From Hypomesus transpacificus (Eukaryota; Chordata; Actinopteri; Osmeriformes; Osmeridae): a stretch of 64,000 nt of DNA. This document shows, in pieces, positions 11,497 through 24,840 of this stretch. Positions within the stretch are counted from its first letter, which is position 1, and every line of letters starts with the position of its first letter. The position numbers and the translations under genes are program-made. Where the stretch lies: positions 17,358,192 to 17,422,191 of the forward strand of contig NC_061070.1 of the NCBI RefSeq assembly GCF_021917145.1, read 5' to 3'. The notes below the pieces were generated by a model, which was given only the letters and a program-made list of their open reading frames with translations, made no database searches and had not been told where the DNA came from.

Positions 11497-14221
11497 AACA
11501 TCCAGGCAGCAACCTCCTCTGCTGTTATCTTGACATAGTCAGCTGTTCTGGGCCTGTTGTGGGATCAACAGTGTTGTACTGCAGGCAGGGTATACAGACC
11601 AGGGGAAGAACCAAGCTGATTAGCACTTCCAATCCTAAATAATTAAACCTCTTTAAACATTCCTGAGGCCCCGATCGCCATGGCACCAGACCACGGAAGA
11701 AAGCAAAAACAGACAGATTAAGTCAAGGAGCTAACCCTGCCCTTCAGGAGGGGGGGGGGGGGGGGGGAGGAGGGGGGGCATTCCGGATCTTGGAACAGCT
11801 AAAGAATCAGTCCTGAGTGAGTTGGAGGGTGCTTGTCTGAGCTTGGTCGTCTGTCAGGAGTGTTCCCTCTGTCTGGGAGAGCAGAGGCTTTGTTCTCCTG
11901 GTTAATCCCTCGCTCATTAAGAGGAAATCTTCTGGAGAGGGTTCGTGTAATTGAGTGAGGTAAGACCTGCAGTCTACACCAACAGGCTACGACGCTACTG
12001 GCCAGAGAAACACTGCCATCTTTAGCTTCCAACAGGAGCTGGACCTACAGCAATACTATGTGTACTGTAGTACTGACTGGACCTAGAGTAGTACAGTACT
12101 GTCTGGACCTACAGTAATACTATGTGTACTGTAGTACTGTCTGGACCTACAGTAGTACAGTACTGTCTGGACCTAAAGTAATACTGTGTGTCCTGTAGTA
12201 CTGTCTGGACCTAGAGTGGTACAGTACTGTCTGGACCTAGAATAGTACAGTACTGTCTGGAGCTACAGTAGTACAGTACTGTCTGGAGCAGTGCAGTGAG
12301 GACCTACAGTAGTACAGCACTGTCTGGAGCAGTGCAGTGAGGACCTACAGTAGTACAGTACTGTCTGGAGCTACAGTAGTGCAGTACTGTCTGGAGCTAC
12401 AGTAGTACAGTACTGTCTGGAGCAGTGCAGTGAGGACCTACAGTAGTACAGTACTGTCTGGAGCAGTGCAGTGAGGACCTACCATGCTGTTGAGGTCTGC
12501 GTTGTCGTAGCTGTCACAGGGGTGTGAGGCAGGGCCCCCCAGGGGCTCCAGGCCCTCCTCGTCCCACATGTAGGTTCCCCCGGAGCTGTTGGAGGGGGAC
12601 AGCTCTAAGGACGAGCCCTGGGGGAGGTCCCCCTCCTCGGATGACAGGGCCCCCCGGGACCCCCTCTCGCCTCCCTCCTCTTGCCCCCCTGGACAAGGAA
12701 CAAACACACACCGGACTGTAGTCGTAGTTACAGTAACACGTTCAAAAGTCGTAAGAGTTATTGTAGTACGAGTGATAATGATTTCATCCAGCAGGGGGGA
12801 GATTCGAACCTGAGACCTCTCGATCTACAAGTCCAAATACTTGAACCGCAGAGCTGAACCAACATTGTCCTACCTGTCAGGCCCACTCCCTCCCAGTCCA
12901 TGGTCTCGTTCAGGAAGTGGCGCAGGCGAATCTCCGTGGCGTTGCCACGACTCCTGTTGTCCGGCACCTGCCCCTGAACGGGGTCGCCGAGGCTGTCCAA
13001 GTCGTCGAGGAACTCGTCGCTGGTGTCGTTGCGCTCCAGGGACGAGGCGGACGACAGGGACATGTCCTCCAGCCCTTCGGCCGTGCACAGCTGGGACAGC
13101 CCGTCCCTCAGTGACCCGCTCCGCTCGCTGTCGCTGAGGGGATCCGGAGTGACGGGGGGCGAGGCGGCCTCGTCCGGGGGGTACCCCCCGCCCCCCGCCT
13201 CGGCCCTGACCTCACCCCTCAACATGCCGGGGAACAGGGGCTTCTGAAGCTTGGCCTGCCCAGGGCGAGCCAGTCTGCAGCCCAGGGCGGAGGGCTTGGA
13301 CAGCACACAGCTGGGGAGGAGGGGCTTCTTCAGGCCACTGGGGGGGGTGGGGGTGGAGAGGAGGGGGGACGAGCCCACCCTGCCATACTGTAGCCCCCCC
13401 AGGCTCCCCAAACTACCCACCACCCCCATCCCTCCCAGCCCCAGCCCCACCCGGCCGTTGGCCAGGCCCTGGGGGGGCTTGATGAGGGTGGTCCTGGGAG
13501 TCCTGAGCTGGGTGTTGGCCAGGGGCTTGGCCAGCTCCACAGCCCTGTTGAAGGAGAAGGATCGCGTCATAGGCAGGCTGCTGGGGGAGGGGATCTGCTT
13601 GAAGTGGGTGAAGCTCTGCGAGCGCACCATGTTGTCCAGCAGCACCAGCGACTTGAGGCTGTCGCTGGACTGGGACAGACTGTCTCTGGAGCCACTGCGG
13701 GGCAAGCCGGAGTTCGCCAGGCACGAGCCAGACCCCGAGCGTCTGGAGCCCAAGGAGCCGTTCAGGCCCGCTTTCAGGCCCCCACTGAGGGGACTTTGCC
13801 CCAGCCTGGCTCCTGTCTTGGGGCTGGCCTTGGACGGCTGCTGCCTGGGTATGGCCTTGGGGCTGGAGGTGGAGGACACGGAGGAACCAGACCTCCGCAG
13901 CTTAGGGGTCGAGGGGGAGGTTTTCTTACCCTCCTTCCCCAGCAAAGGGAGCTGGAACTGGGGCTTGTCTTCCCTCCCCTCCAGGCACGCTCCATCCTCA
14001 GGACTGGCGCCCACGCCATCTTTCCTCCACTTCAGAGAGAAGGAGGAGGTGCGGAGGAGTCCGTTGGCCCTCCCTGGGGGGGGCGTCTTGCCCTCCTGGG
14101 TGGAGACCGGGGGCTGAGGGGGCCCCTTGGGCAGGGGGCTGGACACCCCCGGAGCAGGACGGGCACCGAACTTGGGCAGTCTGGACACCATGGTGGGCTT
14201 GGACAGTGATCTCTCTTCCAT
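826..14221 (-). CDS. ccser2: CCSER2 (coiled-coil serine-rich protein 2), seven coding exons
   Basis: Exons in transcript order are 14221-12874, 12688-12483, 7034-6935, 4799-4688, 3484-3295, 1124-1059 and 963-826. All junctions are GT/AG and all phases agree, giving 719 aa (human is about 834). The start MEERSLSKPTMVSRLPKFG resembles the human N-terminus. A serine-rich region with the RSQSF and TRSFSFNRAVEL blocks follows. Exon 2 carries the family motif GTYMWDEEGLEPLG, exon 3 LEEDDLMLDVDLP, exon 4 a WRRRQQRWNGPE block and exon 5 LRHMAQDCTSVKNQLLKLK. The last exon is a short coiled coil ending in a glutamine run. The family is linked to microtubules and actin; that is family knowledge, not read here. 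The terminal stop is uncertain: two donor-like GTGAG sites lie just before it, and human CCSER2 continues with a further exon, so transcripts may run past the left edge. The paralogue (a or b) is unknown. Confidence 0.94.
1346..1370. repeat. Poly-G run of 25
   Basis: An unbroken G run near the left end of ccser2. Its length is likely unreliable in the assembly. Confidence 0.9.
2058..2112. repeat. (GT)n microsatellite
   Basis: GT repeats with GC interruptions in a ccser2 intron. Confidence 0.85.
2328..2440. repeat. C/T-rich tract
   Basis: CCCTCC/CTCC runs on the plus strand, in a ccser2 intron. Confidence 0.8.
2750..2840. repeat. (GA)n microsatellite
   Basis: About 90 bases of GA repeat in a ccser2 intron. 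Confidence 0.9.
5650..5795. repeat. GGGA/GAGA-rich short tandem array
   Basis: About eight purine-only copies of a 16-18-base unit (GAGAGAAGGAGGGAGG) within a ccser2 intron. Confidence 0.85.
6796..6931. repeat. (CTGT)n/(CTGC)n tetranucleotide repeat next to a ccser2 donor
   Basis: Tetranucleotides run up to within a few bases of the donor of exon 7034-6935. On the gene strand the intron begins GTGAGACAGGCAGACAG. Confidence 0.85.
7842..7985. repeat. (CTAT)n imperfect microsatellite
   Basis: CTAT/CTCT/CATC tetranucleotides in a ccser2 intron. Confidence 0.8.
8668..8868 (+). mobile_element. tRNA-derived SINE, copy 1
   Basis: The head has a perfect Pol III box A (TGGCTGAGCGG) and a box-B-like GGATCGATTCC. 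The tail reads AAGTCGCTCTGGATAAGAGC, with AAATG-type repeats at the end. A possible 6-bp target duplication AAAGTC flanks it at 8662-8667 and 8865-8870. It lies in a ccser2 intron, antisense to the gene. Confidence 0.85.
10381..10590. repeat. Polypyrimidine C6T/CCCT tract
   Basis: About 210 bases of C runs broken by single T on the plus strand. The minus strand is strongly G4-prone. In a ccser2 intron. Confidence 0.9.
12050..12480. repeat. Degenerate tandem array (AGTAGTACAGTACTGTCTGGA units)
   Basis: Irregular copies of a 26-60-base unit lie directly downstream of the donor of ccser2 exon 12688-12483. The CTACAGTAGTACAGTACTGT core is nearly self-complementary. Confidence 0.85.
12786..12858 (-). 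pseudogene. tRNA-like sequence (Thr TGT-like anticodon) inside a 185-bp ccser2 intron
   Basis: On the minus strand it shows an AGCTCTGCGGTT D-arm-like start, GGACTTGTAGATC around an apparent TGT anticodon, and GGTTCGAATCT as T loop/box B. Stem pairing is imperfect. It occupies intron 12689-12873 and is likely a tRNA-derived retroposon remnant. Confidence 0.5.
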
Positions 14222-14265
14222 CAGCTGCCACCGTGGGCATAAGGGGGGTGGGGGGATCCCTCAGT
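14222..14265 (-). other. ccser2: ccser2 5' UTR part of the first coding exon
   Basis: On the minus strand a pyrimidine tract ending in CAG precedes base 14265. This gives a good acceptor 44 bases before the ATG at 14221, so the gene has at least one further non-coding 5' exon to the right. Confidence 0.6.
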
Positions 14266-16330
14266 CTGGAAGGAGAGAGGAGGGGGGGGGGGGAGAATGA
14301 GGGAGAAAAAGGTTAGAGTTTAACGAGACTAAAGATAAGAAACCTAACCTCTGCTTTTGAAGTGCTCGAAACACATTTGTGTTTCAGATTTAGAAACCCT
14401 AACCAAAGTTCCTGGCATTAGAGCCAGGCTTTTGATACCACAACAATAGAGAGAGAGATTATGTGTGTGAGAGAAAGAGAGAGGGGGGAAGTTTGGGTTC
14501 TCTTTACTATTGTAATAGAAAAGCACCTTTTTAGTTCCTGTTTCCAGACATTGTAAAACACAAACACTCTCTCTCCCCCCCCCCCTCTCCCTTTCGCTGA
14601 AACCCGCCCCACAAGCAGGGTCTAAGCATCCAGTCAAATGAGAACAATAATAATATTAAAGGTTGTCCTTAATTCCCTGCTGCTGTGTTAAACATGGCTG
14701 TTCTTTAAGATCATTGGCGGGTCAGGAGGAGGGGGAAGGAGGGGGGAGGAGGGGGGATTTGCATGTCAGGCTTGTGTCAGGGGGGGTAGTAGGGGGCATG
14801 GCTAAATCATGCATGTTCTACTGCCAACATGTCCTGGCATTAGGATGTGTAGGATCAGACACCGTCTTTTAACACTAAGAAACACTGACTCCATAGGATT
14901 TATCATCCACCTGCTACATTTTTACCACAGTATCCCTTCAAAGTATAGGCCTACTTTTGTCAATAAAGATGTATGCCTGTAAGAACGTATAATATTAGGA
15001 TATAAAGAATGTTCTCGAAAGCAGCTTTACCATAAAGTAGGCAGAATATCCAGTATTCATAACCTCAGTCCCAATCCTTTACTGTAGGTCTATCATCCAT
15101 GTGAGCCGTGTTTTGCATCTAAACTGTGTGTGTGACGTCATTAGACCAGGCCAGGACTGAGACAAGGCCCACAGAGTTGAACACAAGCAGGGAGAGAAAC
15201 CAGGCCAAACCAGGCCAAACCAGCTCTCTGAATGGAGGACAGCCGTTGGCCCCTTGGTCGTCTCCGACCCAGTTCTACTCCCACCACGTCACTTTCATTC
15301 AGCTGGGCTCAGGTCGTTCATTCAGACCGTGTGTGACACTGATTGTGCACGTCGCCTCGCAAATTCTGACCCAAACCGACAACAGGACGAAAATAACGGT
15401 CAAAACGGCAACCGCTGAACAACAATCCGGTTGTAACCCAGTTTGTAAGGGGGATGGTGTTATATGTATAGCTACGGAGGTTTTCTGTGGGTTCACCACC
15501 GGTGGATCAGTAGTGTACCACTTCATACCCAAGCACACTTAATCCTAAACCACAGTGTGACATTGGAGTAGTAATCCACAATGCTGGATAACAGTGTGTG
15601 TGATTGGACAAAGGTACCTAACGCCACATACTGACCCACATTCCCACACACACACGCACACACACTACGCCACAGCTACACTCACGCCTATAGAGGTGCC
15701 CGCCTGCCCATGCCACCATCCCTAATCTCTCTCTCTCTCTCTCTCTCTCGCACACACACACACGCACACACACTTCCTATGATAATCAGGTCAGATGCTT
15801 CCAGGGCAGCTAAAGCCTCTTGGCCCGGGGAGGGACTGGGGGCTGGGGGCAGGGGGCTGGGTAGCAGGGGTAGGTAGGTGGGGTGAGATTAGGGGGCTTC
15901 TCCCTCATGCTTTGCTGTCATGATTCCACAGGATCACCCTGGACTCATCCCATTCACGTACAGACAGACTAGCCAGGAAACTCCACCACATCCACATCCA
16001 CCACGCGGTTAAGCCAGGGGTTCTTCCAAAGAGCTTCCCCATTCATTCTGAAACAACTTCCTTATCTCAAACGTACCCTTCTATTTCGATAACAGAGAGA
16101 GAGATTTCTATAGGCAGCTGTTATTCACAGTTACTAGTTCACATTAACACCCTTCATAAACACAGATAATACTTAGCCACACACGGATACTCAGAGTGAA
16201 AGCAGCACACCATCTGTTACTGACTGTTCATGTTTTCATCCCCCCACCCTGACCAATGATGGGAAACAAACAGCCCTAAACTAACATCAGCTGCACCTGC
16301 ATTCATCCATCCATCCATTTTCACTACCTC

Positions 16331-16527
16331 AGAGTGAGTCAGATGGCTGAGCGGTGAGGGAGTCGGGCTAGTAATCAGAAGGTTACCGGATCGATTCCCC
16401 GCCGTGCCAAATGATGTTGTGTCCTTGAGCAAGGCACTTCACCCTACTTGCCCTGGGGGGAATGTCCCTGTACTTACTGTAAGTCGCTCTGGATAAGAGC
16501 GTCTGCTAAATGGCTAAATGAAAATGT
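16331..16527 (+). mobile_element. tRNA-derived SINE, copy 2
   Basis: This is the same family and orientation as the copy at 8.7 kb, with the same box A and tail, about 90% identical by eye. The differences are scattered substitutions and one short insertion (TACT) before the tail. Confidence 0.85.
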
Positions 16528-16705
16528 ACCTCGTCTTCATGTGTGTATTTGTATGTGTGTGTCCACTTCATAAGGGACTCGCTCCTTTCACCCTCGTCCA
16601 CCAGGACTGCAGCTTCTGCTTCCTGCCTTCTGCCATGAGGACATGGTACCTGGCAGGGCTGCACAGACTGAAACCGCAGAGTCATCTAGTTTCCCTGTCA
16701 CACGA

Positions 16706-16735
16706 CAGGGTATCGTCTTCTTTGACGATACCCTG
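16706..16735. repeat. Perfect 12-bp hairpin
   Basis: CAGGGTATCGTC and GACGATACCCTG pair perfectly around a 6-base loop. CTTCTTTGA-type short repeats follow. Confidence 0.7.
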
Positions 16736-17459
16736 ACTTCTTTGACTTCTTTGAACGATCTTCTTTGTTCGCATGATCTGCAGAATCTTTGAGAACAAGC
16801 ACCACAGACAGCTGGTATTTAACGTGTTGCCCTATACAGTGGGAGATAGATAGATGGGGAGTGGGATAGTGGGCAAGGACTGGGCAAGAATGAGGCCATT
16901 CCTTATTCTTCTAGAATTTTGGTTCACTGTCCTACTGACACATTAACACACACATCTAGTCAACGCCCCGACCTTACACAGTACAGAGTAGCATTCTTCA
17001 GGAGCGACAGGATAGACACAGATAGTTTGTGACAGCTCCAAGCCTCAGGCCCCTGCAAGGGAATCACCAGCCCTCCCCTGGGCCCCTCTTCTCCAAACCC
17101 TAACGTCTTCCAGAACCTTCTCCACTCCTCTGTCACACAGCAAGCCAGGCCGGCCCAGTCAGCTAGACCCCAGAGTTAGTGGGGTTCAGTCTGGGCTGTC
17201 TGAAGAGGAAAGACAGCACAGAGACCCGGAGTGAAGATGAGGAGGGTGGATGAAGAGGGAGGAGGATTGAAACAGAGAAACTGAGTTATCGGTTTTTTGC
17301 TTTGGCACTGGTTGTCGGGCAGCTTAGTGTAACTGTATCGACCCCCTTCTCCTCCCTCTTCTCCTTCTTGCTGTGCTGTCGGTCCCAGTACTAAGCTGAC
17401 TTTACACTTACAGAATTCCTGCCCGTATCCGCTCCGCCTCTCTCTCTGCCTTCCCTCCT

Positions 17460-17770
<311 letters not shown>

Positions 17771-20700
17771 CACTATTCCCACATGATGGGGGAGACACTG
17801 GAACCCGACACCCAGGACAAGCCCTCATTCTGTCCCCACGAGGGCACAGGGTCACCCTCCACCTGGCTCCATAACAAGATCATGATAGCAAGAACATAAT
17901 AGAAAAGTCCTCCTTCAAACTCCCTCCAAAATCCCATCACTACACCATTCACAACAGGAGTGAAAATCAAGCTCAACTACCCACTAGCAGATGCTAACTG
18001 AATGATGCAGTCAAGAGAGCTACAGAAGCTATGCTAACGAACACGTATTTGAGTGAGAGAGGAAACTAAGCAATATTGATGCTTTGCTAAGTGAGGCTAA
18101 TCGAATGAGACTGCATGGAAAGCTATGCACTACACACCAACTGTGTTTGGCTAATCAAATGAGAAGAAGAGAGTAAGTACAGACAAAGCTGCAATACAAC
18201 CGGCACACAACCACACACCCACACACACACACACCCACACACAGTCTCTCTATGACTGAAGAACCGACAGAACAGAGATCCCACAGACATTACGAACAGC
18301 ACTCCCAGTAGAAATGAAGTGTAACCTACACCTACATGGTCCACCTGGTCTGACCCCTCTAAAGATCTCGCGTAACGGTCAACGACAACCCAAGCCGGCA
18401 GGGAAACAGAGAAAGTTGTTCAGACAAACGTCTGAAAGTGTGGCGGCACCCAGTCGAGGTAAAAATAGTGCAACAGAAGGAGCTTCTTCAATGGTACAGA
18501 TGTTGTCTACGTTTGGCAGCGTGTGGTTGAGGTGATGTGTATGGTAGGAGTGGGTTGGGAGGACACACTGTGTGTCTGTGTGTGTGTGTGTTTGTGTATG
18601 TGTGCATATGTGTTTGAGTTGTGTGTGGGTAAGGGCTGGCGGAAAAAGCCTTTCAAGGCTGCTTTAATATTTCATATTGAGCGGCACACACCCAGACTGC
18701 TGCCAGACTCTGACTTACCGTCAGAAGTTTGAATTACAATTCAAACGAGCCGTTTGAATTGAAGAGTTGCTCGATTATTCGCCCTGGCTAGTTCTAAGAT
18801 GTGTTTTTTTTCCTCAAAGTCCTCACCCAGTTATAGGGGTTAACAGCAGAGGTCATCTCAAACTCCAAGACACTGAAAATGTAAAGCTTTGTATCCACAT
18901 GTATGAGGGACATAACATGGGTCTGACAGACTGGGTACGAACCAAACTATTGTTGTTGTCTGATGGTCTGTTGTTTCTTTTACGGTCCTCAATATTCACT
19001 TTTAACCTAGTATCGTCACAAATAGGTATGTGATTTGAACATTGATAGTGTTAAAAACTAAATGACAAATCCTTTAGTATGGCAACAGAATGTACTAAAT
19101 AGAAAAGGTTAACAAGTAACACTAGCATGGTAGTACCATTGCTACTAAGTATAATGCTAGGTAACTTAGCCCGGAAGCTAATTAAAGCTAGCGAGCTTCG
19201 GAAAAAAACTAACTCAGCTAAAAGGCATGCTTCTGTGATGTCAAAGCGCCTCACTAAATATCAAAGTATAGGCCATAATATTCCCACATTTAGCAAAGTA
19301 TGGTTTTATCACAAACTGAATGTTTGACATTCAAATCAAATCGGGGAGGCAAATAAAAGCCTATTGCTTTGAGCGCTGCATGCAAGGGTGGTTTTGACCA
19401 AGTCTGGGGTGTGTACTGTGTTTTCTGAATGAAAACTTGCCCACCTGAGATGTCTTCTAGACAGGCAGAGCTGTAAACATAAATGCAAGTCATTTATAAT
19501 AAAAGGGGAGGGATGTTTCTTAGTGCATGGAGACAGTGTATGTAAACCTTTTTGCTTCAGTGATCTGTGTAATCCATTTCCTTTTTGCTGCAGCTTTCTA
19601 ATAACTTGTGGTAGAAAACAAGAGAGAAATCATTTACAGAACCAAGACTGATAGACTGAGGCCTAAATGGAGGTTATAGGATACTGTATGACTAATAGTG
19701 AAAAATGTACTGTAGTAACTCAGAACCGCCCTTACCAACAAACACCCATCCATTAATTCTCATTCCTCCATTTGCTTCTCTCCTAATGACTGTTTGATGC
19801 GATGTGGTGTTGCAGCCGGCAGCAAGACTGGGCCATTAGTAGTGGTGCTGGAGGTTTAATACAGGAAATCTGATTTAGATCATACTTCCTGCTGCCTGGA
19901 TGCCTCCAGTGCTATCTTCATCATCACATTCACCCCTTCACCATCACTTTTCTCTTTTCAACTCTTCTCTACTCTCCCTTCCACCACACCCCTCTCCTCC
20001 CCTCCCCTCCCCTCCCCTCTCCTCCCCTCCTCCCCTCTCATCTTTCTTTAGTGATCTCCTCTTGTGCAGCTGACCAACACACTCTAGCAACAAAACTGTG
20101 TGTGTGTGTGTGTGTGTGTGCGTCAGCCTATATGACCTTGATGTGAACATTCAGAAGAGGGCTCGGTGTGCCTTTGACAAACCGTTTATTTCCAGGCTCT
20201 GGATTGGCTGGCGGGGGAGAGCTAAGGCTGATAAGTGTCCCTCTGCAGCGTTGGAGCTGTCAATCACTGTCAGCCGGGTCGTTACAGCAGTTTATGGGAG
20301 CAGAGCAGAGCTGGAAGTCCACACAGTATTGAACACAGGAGCAGCTACTGACCACTGTCTCTCTCAACAGACTCCCTGCTATCCCTGTCAACCCGTTTAC
20401 ACACAGAAGGAGAAACGACTGTTTGTTTTTTCTGTCTGTTCAGACATGCATGTTAGGCCGTACATATGCTTAAACAGAGAAGCTGAAGAGTGAAGTATAT
20501 TGGATATGTACTCCATGAGTTTTTGAAGTGTGAAACAGACTAAGGTTTTGTTATATAAGCTGATGTGGAATGCCATGGTCTGACTAGGAATCACAAGTCT
20601 TTGTGTGTGTGAGTGTGTCAGATTCATTCATGGAAATATTAGCCCTGCCTTAGTCCTCTGTGTTCGTACCACTGTGCGACAGCCAGAGCATGTGACCTCG

Positions 20701-20855
20701 CTCCTGTGTACTTTAGACACACCACAACCTTGAAAGAAAGGACTGAATCACTAAGAACAACATACTTGGAAATGATGTGGAGAAAGTGGTTCAGGGTAAA
20801 CGTACTGCGTTGGACAAGGAAATATACTGAAGAACTCAGTTTGTTGACATGCTAT

Positions 20856-20887
<32 letters not shown>

Positions 20888-23280
20888 GCCACCAGGCTGT
20901 GCATATGCTGCATCTTACTACCTTGGTGTCCAGTTGCTAGTAATCTAAATAGTGACACCGTTGAGAGGTAATGAGAGTACTGAATGAGACAGCTGGATGG
21001 CATTGCTAGCAAGATCTCGCAAACACAGACCACACCGATCTCCTGGTATCATGATGACAAGGAGGGGGTCTTTAAGGCAACGTGACCCTCTAATGCTTGA
21101 GCACACCCTCTCACCGGGAGATAAGGATCATCTTACCCAGCAGACATCGGCTTTATAACTGAGACAGCAAGTTCAGACTGCTGTTCAGATTGAGAGTAGC
21201 ACAGCGCACATGAAAGTTTTGGAGAGAGAGAGACAAGAAAACACATGGATCCTGTAACACGTTGCCGTGCACACCCTGGCTTGAAAAAGGAAAGGTCGGA
21301 CACACACACACACGCGCACAGAGATCACCGACGCAGCGCTGAGAGGCACCAGAGTGCAGGCTGAGAGTAATCCCATCAGCATGAGGTTTACTTTCACATG
21401 ACGCACACACACACACAAACACACACACACAGCAACTGAAGACTCATAGCAGACTTGTCACAAGTTTTCTGTGTATCCTATACCTTTATTAAGTCTCCTC
21501 CATTTAACCCATGGTCTCATTCAAACAGTATGACATCACTAGTATATGAAAAACCACTCCCAGTGTCCTGACTGGTGAAGTGATTTGACACACCTCCATG
21601 ATGTCTCCCTGAGGGGTCCATTGATTCAGTGATGTCACCACAACACAGTGACTCTGGTATGAGTCACAATATTAAAGCTACAGTGACTGGTCAGTTCAAG
21701 GCTGTAAGGACATGTAGCCTAGCTTGACGTTAACAGACTCACTGAAAGCACTCACAAATAGTTATCATATAATACTTAATGTCTCCCTTCCGATTCCTTA
21801 TCTATGCCCGCAGTTTACGGCAGGGTTAACTAACTAACCCCCTGTAACAAAATCTTCCTTTTGAGTCAGCTACAACTCAAGGATCTGCTGAAGGCCAACG
21901 ACCAACAACTGACAAACGTTTGCAGTTTCCTGGCAACCAGATATCAGCACAATTCCTTATCTATACGAGATGTTTTTCTGATGTCATCTCACATCCTATT
22001 GGGTGTTCACCCATCCAATGAACCAGCAGAAGCTTGTTCCCCTGGCTATGCAAATAGGTTGTTTGAATGAGAATGTCATTTCCATGTCTTTACACCCACG
22101 GAAGGGAGTAGGGACATGCTCTGTTCAAACCAAAACAATAAAGCCCTGAATGTCACCATCACAAAAGACTTCACCTGACACTGTCTAACAGGGGCTTTGT
22201 CAAAGATTTGAGACACAAATTGAAAACGAATACCTGGTCATGTATTCTTAGGGGACAACTGCACAGATGTCACTGGTATGGTAATGTGCATCGAAAAATA
22301 CGAGGGGACACAATTTGATCTTAAGGTGGGACGCCAACCGTCTCCTTCCCTTCATCGAGATGCTTTGTTATGGAAAACCCCCTCAGACTGGCCAGAGCAA
22401 GCGTCCTTTCACCAGCAGTCTGCTGGGCATCCCAAGGGCAGCACGGATAACTGCCTCAGCATCAGAATCCTCAAGCAGAAATCCAGCATTGATTTTAAAA
22501 CACACTCTAAACTCTCTGCTTCTCAATACAATTGTGTGCATACACATGCTTAGAGCCTACCAGAGCACTATAAACAGCCCCCACAGGAGCATACAGACCC
22601 TATAGGGTGCATGTAGGCTGTGCATCACATAACCCAGCCAGGCTTTCTGAATGATAACATAGCAAGGTCTTATCTGTGTGTGTGAAAACACCTGGCTATG
22701 ATCCCATACATTAGACTATAACTGGATGACACAGGTTGTCAACATGGCAGCACAGAGACGAGTGGCTACCGTCTATTTAGAAACGTAGAAACTTTACACT
22801 CTGTCATAACACACAACACACACAGCATTGTATGGTGCATTAGGTTCCCCACTCACCTTGACCAGTCTGCAAAAAAGCTTCTCACAGCCTCTATGGTCAG
22901 ACCATGTGCAGTAAATAAGGCACAAACAAAGATAACAATCCTGACATCAACATGAATGGAGCTGATTACATGATACACTAACCATGACAGATTGAAGCTC
23001 AAGCTATCCTAGTTCTGTGAAACACTGTTAGCCTTAAGGCTGGGACGAAGTTGATAAGCTTGGCTAAATTTAGCCCCCAATGATGGGTCGTATAGCGTGA
23101 GAGTGGAACCAGAGTCAGCGAGGTGTAGACAGATCAGACTTCGGTCAAACCAGACCACAAGTAAACCCAGCTTTCAGAGCTTGGGTTACTCAGTGGTTAG
23201 TGGTCCATTCGGTCATAGATAATGTATTTATTTTTTAAGAAGGAGAAACAGTTTTTTTTATTACCGTCTCCGTCCCCGAA

Positions 23281-23362
23281 TCTGTCTCTCTCTGTCTCTC
23301 TCTGTCTGTCTCTGTCTCTCTCTGTCTCTCTCTCTGTCTCTCTCTCTATCTCTCTCTCTGTC
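23281..23362. repeat. (TCTG/TCTC)n microsatellite
   Basis: Mixed TGTC/TCTC repeats upstream of ccser2. Confidence 0.85.
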
Positions 23363-24599
23363 ATCTTATCTCCTGAACTAGACCTTCAGGGACACATGTG
23401 GCTGAGTATGACTGGTATGTCCTCTCCCACGCTGACCGTGACAGGTGACACGCTGGGTGTGCAGGCTCTCTCAAGACCAGACGCATACACTCACACCAAC
23501 CCTGGGCCCTTCGTGGAGCCCAAGAGGCATGGTATTTGGGGGGTCCTTTCCAGGCAGAGGCAGTGAGCTGGGGGTGGCTGGACATGGCTGTAAACACGGC
23601 AGGGCAGAACCAGTCTGACAGGGGAGACAGGTGGCAGGGGAACACACACGGAGCTAGGAGCAGAAAAGTCCAGGGAAAGTGTGTATCTCGCTCACGCTAA
23701 CAGCATTCACTTACAGCAAGGAATGGAGTTTCTAATGCAGATAAGAGGTGTTGATGATGGGGTGCTTAGTGCTGTCTGGTTGGAGCATGTCACACAAAAC
23801 CTGCTATGAACTGTAGAATACACACTGTAGAATCAAGTAGTCTGGTATACTCTTCCCTACCGCAACTATTTGATTGGCACCAATTTAAACATCTATGTTG
23901 TGTTAATCTCTGTAAAAATGTTGTTTGACAAGAAGAATATATAAAACGTTGGCTCCTTTAATTTAATTCAGCATTTGACATTTTCATTCAAACTGCCTAT
24001 TTGACGATGATGGCAAGTCTGGGATTTCACTTGGGGGCATATTATGAACATCCATCTCCAGCCAATTGAAATGCTAATAGCTTACATAATTGACCTGGGT
24101 CTTTTTCTGCCACTATTATATAAAAGCATACCCACGGTACAGTGAGTTTTCCAAGGCCCGTTTTGAGTCACATCCCCATAGGGCAGTGATGTTGCATAAA
24201 ACAAGGTTAGTCTTCTGCCTGGCTAGACAACAGAAGGCTGCAGATTTTACAACGGGCCTGACAGGACGGGAAGTTGAGGAGAGGGAATACACTTGGATGC
24301 GTGAATCATTACTGAACAACGTACCATAAAACATGACAACCCTGGGATATACAGCAGTCCAGACTTAGCTACAGAACAATTCATCGATTCTAATGCCATC
24401 CCAGAATAGTCATGTGACCCTAGTGTGGCATGTCTAATCTTGTAAATTAAAAACCAACCTACACGTGTTAAACTTAATAGCGTTAACCTATGACACTAGT
24501 GTTGTTCTTGTCTAACTTTGTTTTATAAAGATAGCGACTGTGATGATGACAGACATTTATAGTCTTTTTCTGAGCAATAATATTTTGTTATTGTCTTAC

Positions 24600-24840
24600 C
24601 TTGAATAAAATGATGTAGTTACAACTCGATCATTTGGATAGTCCAGTCTCGAAGGCGGTGCTTTGTGATCTCTTCAGAAGTTGCAGCTATCTTCCAGTCA
24701 CTTTAAGCAGAAGTGGCTACATCAGCGAACGCGTGTTTTTCTGATTTTGAGGACCGTTTTCAACTAAATATGAACAACTACGGGAAATACTTAGCGAAAG
24801 CGAAAATCGGCGGAACGACAATGGACTGTGCAAATGCTGT
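24600..24840 (-). other. ccser2: Candidate ccser2 non-coding first exon (donor at 24600)
   Basis: A minus-strand TTCAAG/GTAAGA donor ends at 24600, a near-perfect consensus facing the ccser2 acceptor at 14265. No conserved protein is encoded. The 5' limit is a guess; only the donor is seen directly. Confidence 0.3.

Noticed and set aside
13251-14117. 288-codon plus-strand ORF over ccser2 exon 1
   Set aside because: Antisense shadow of a GC-rich serine/proline-rich exon.
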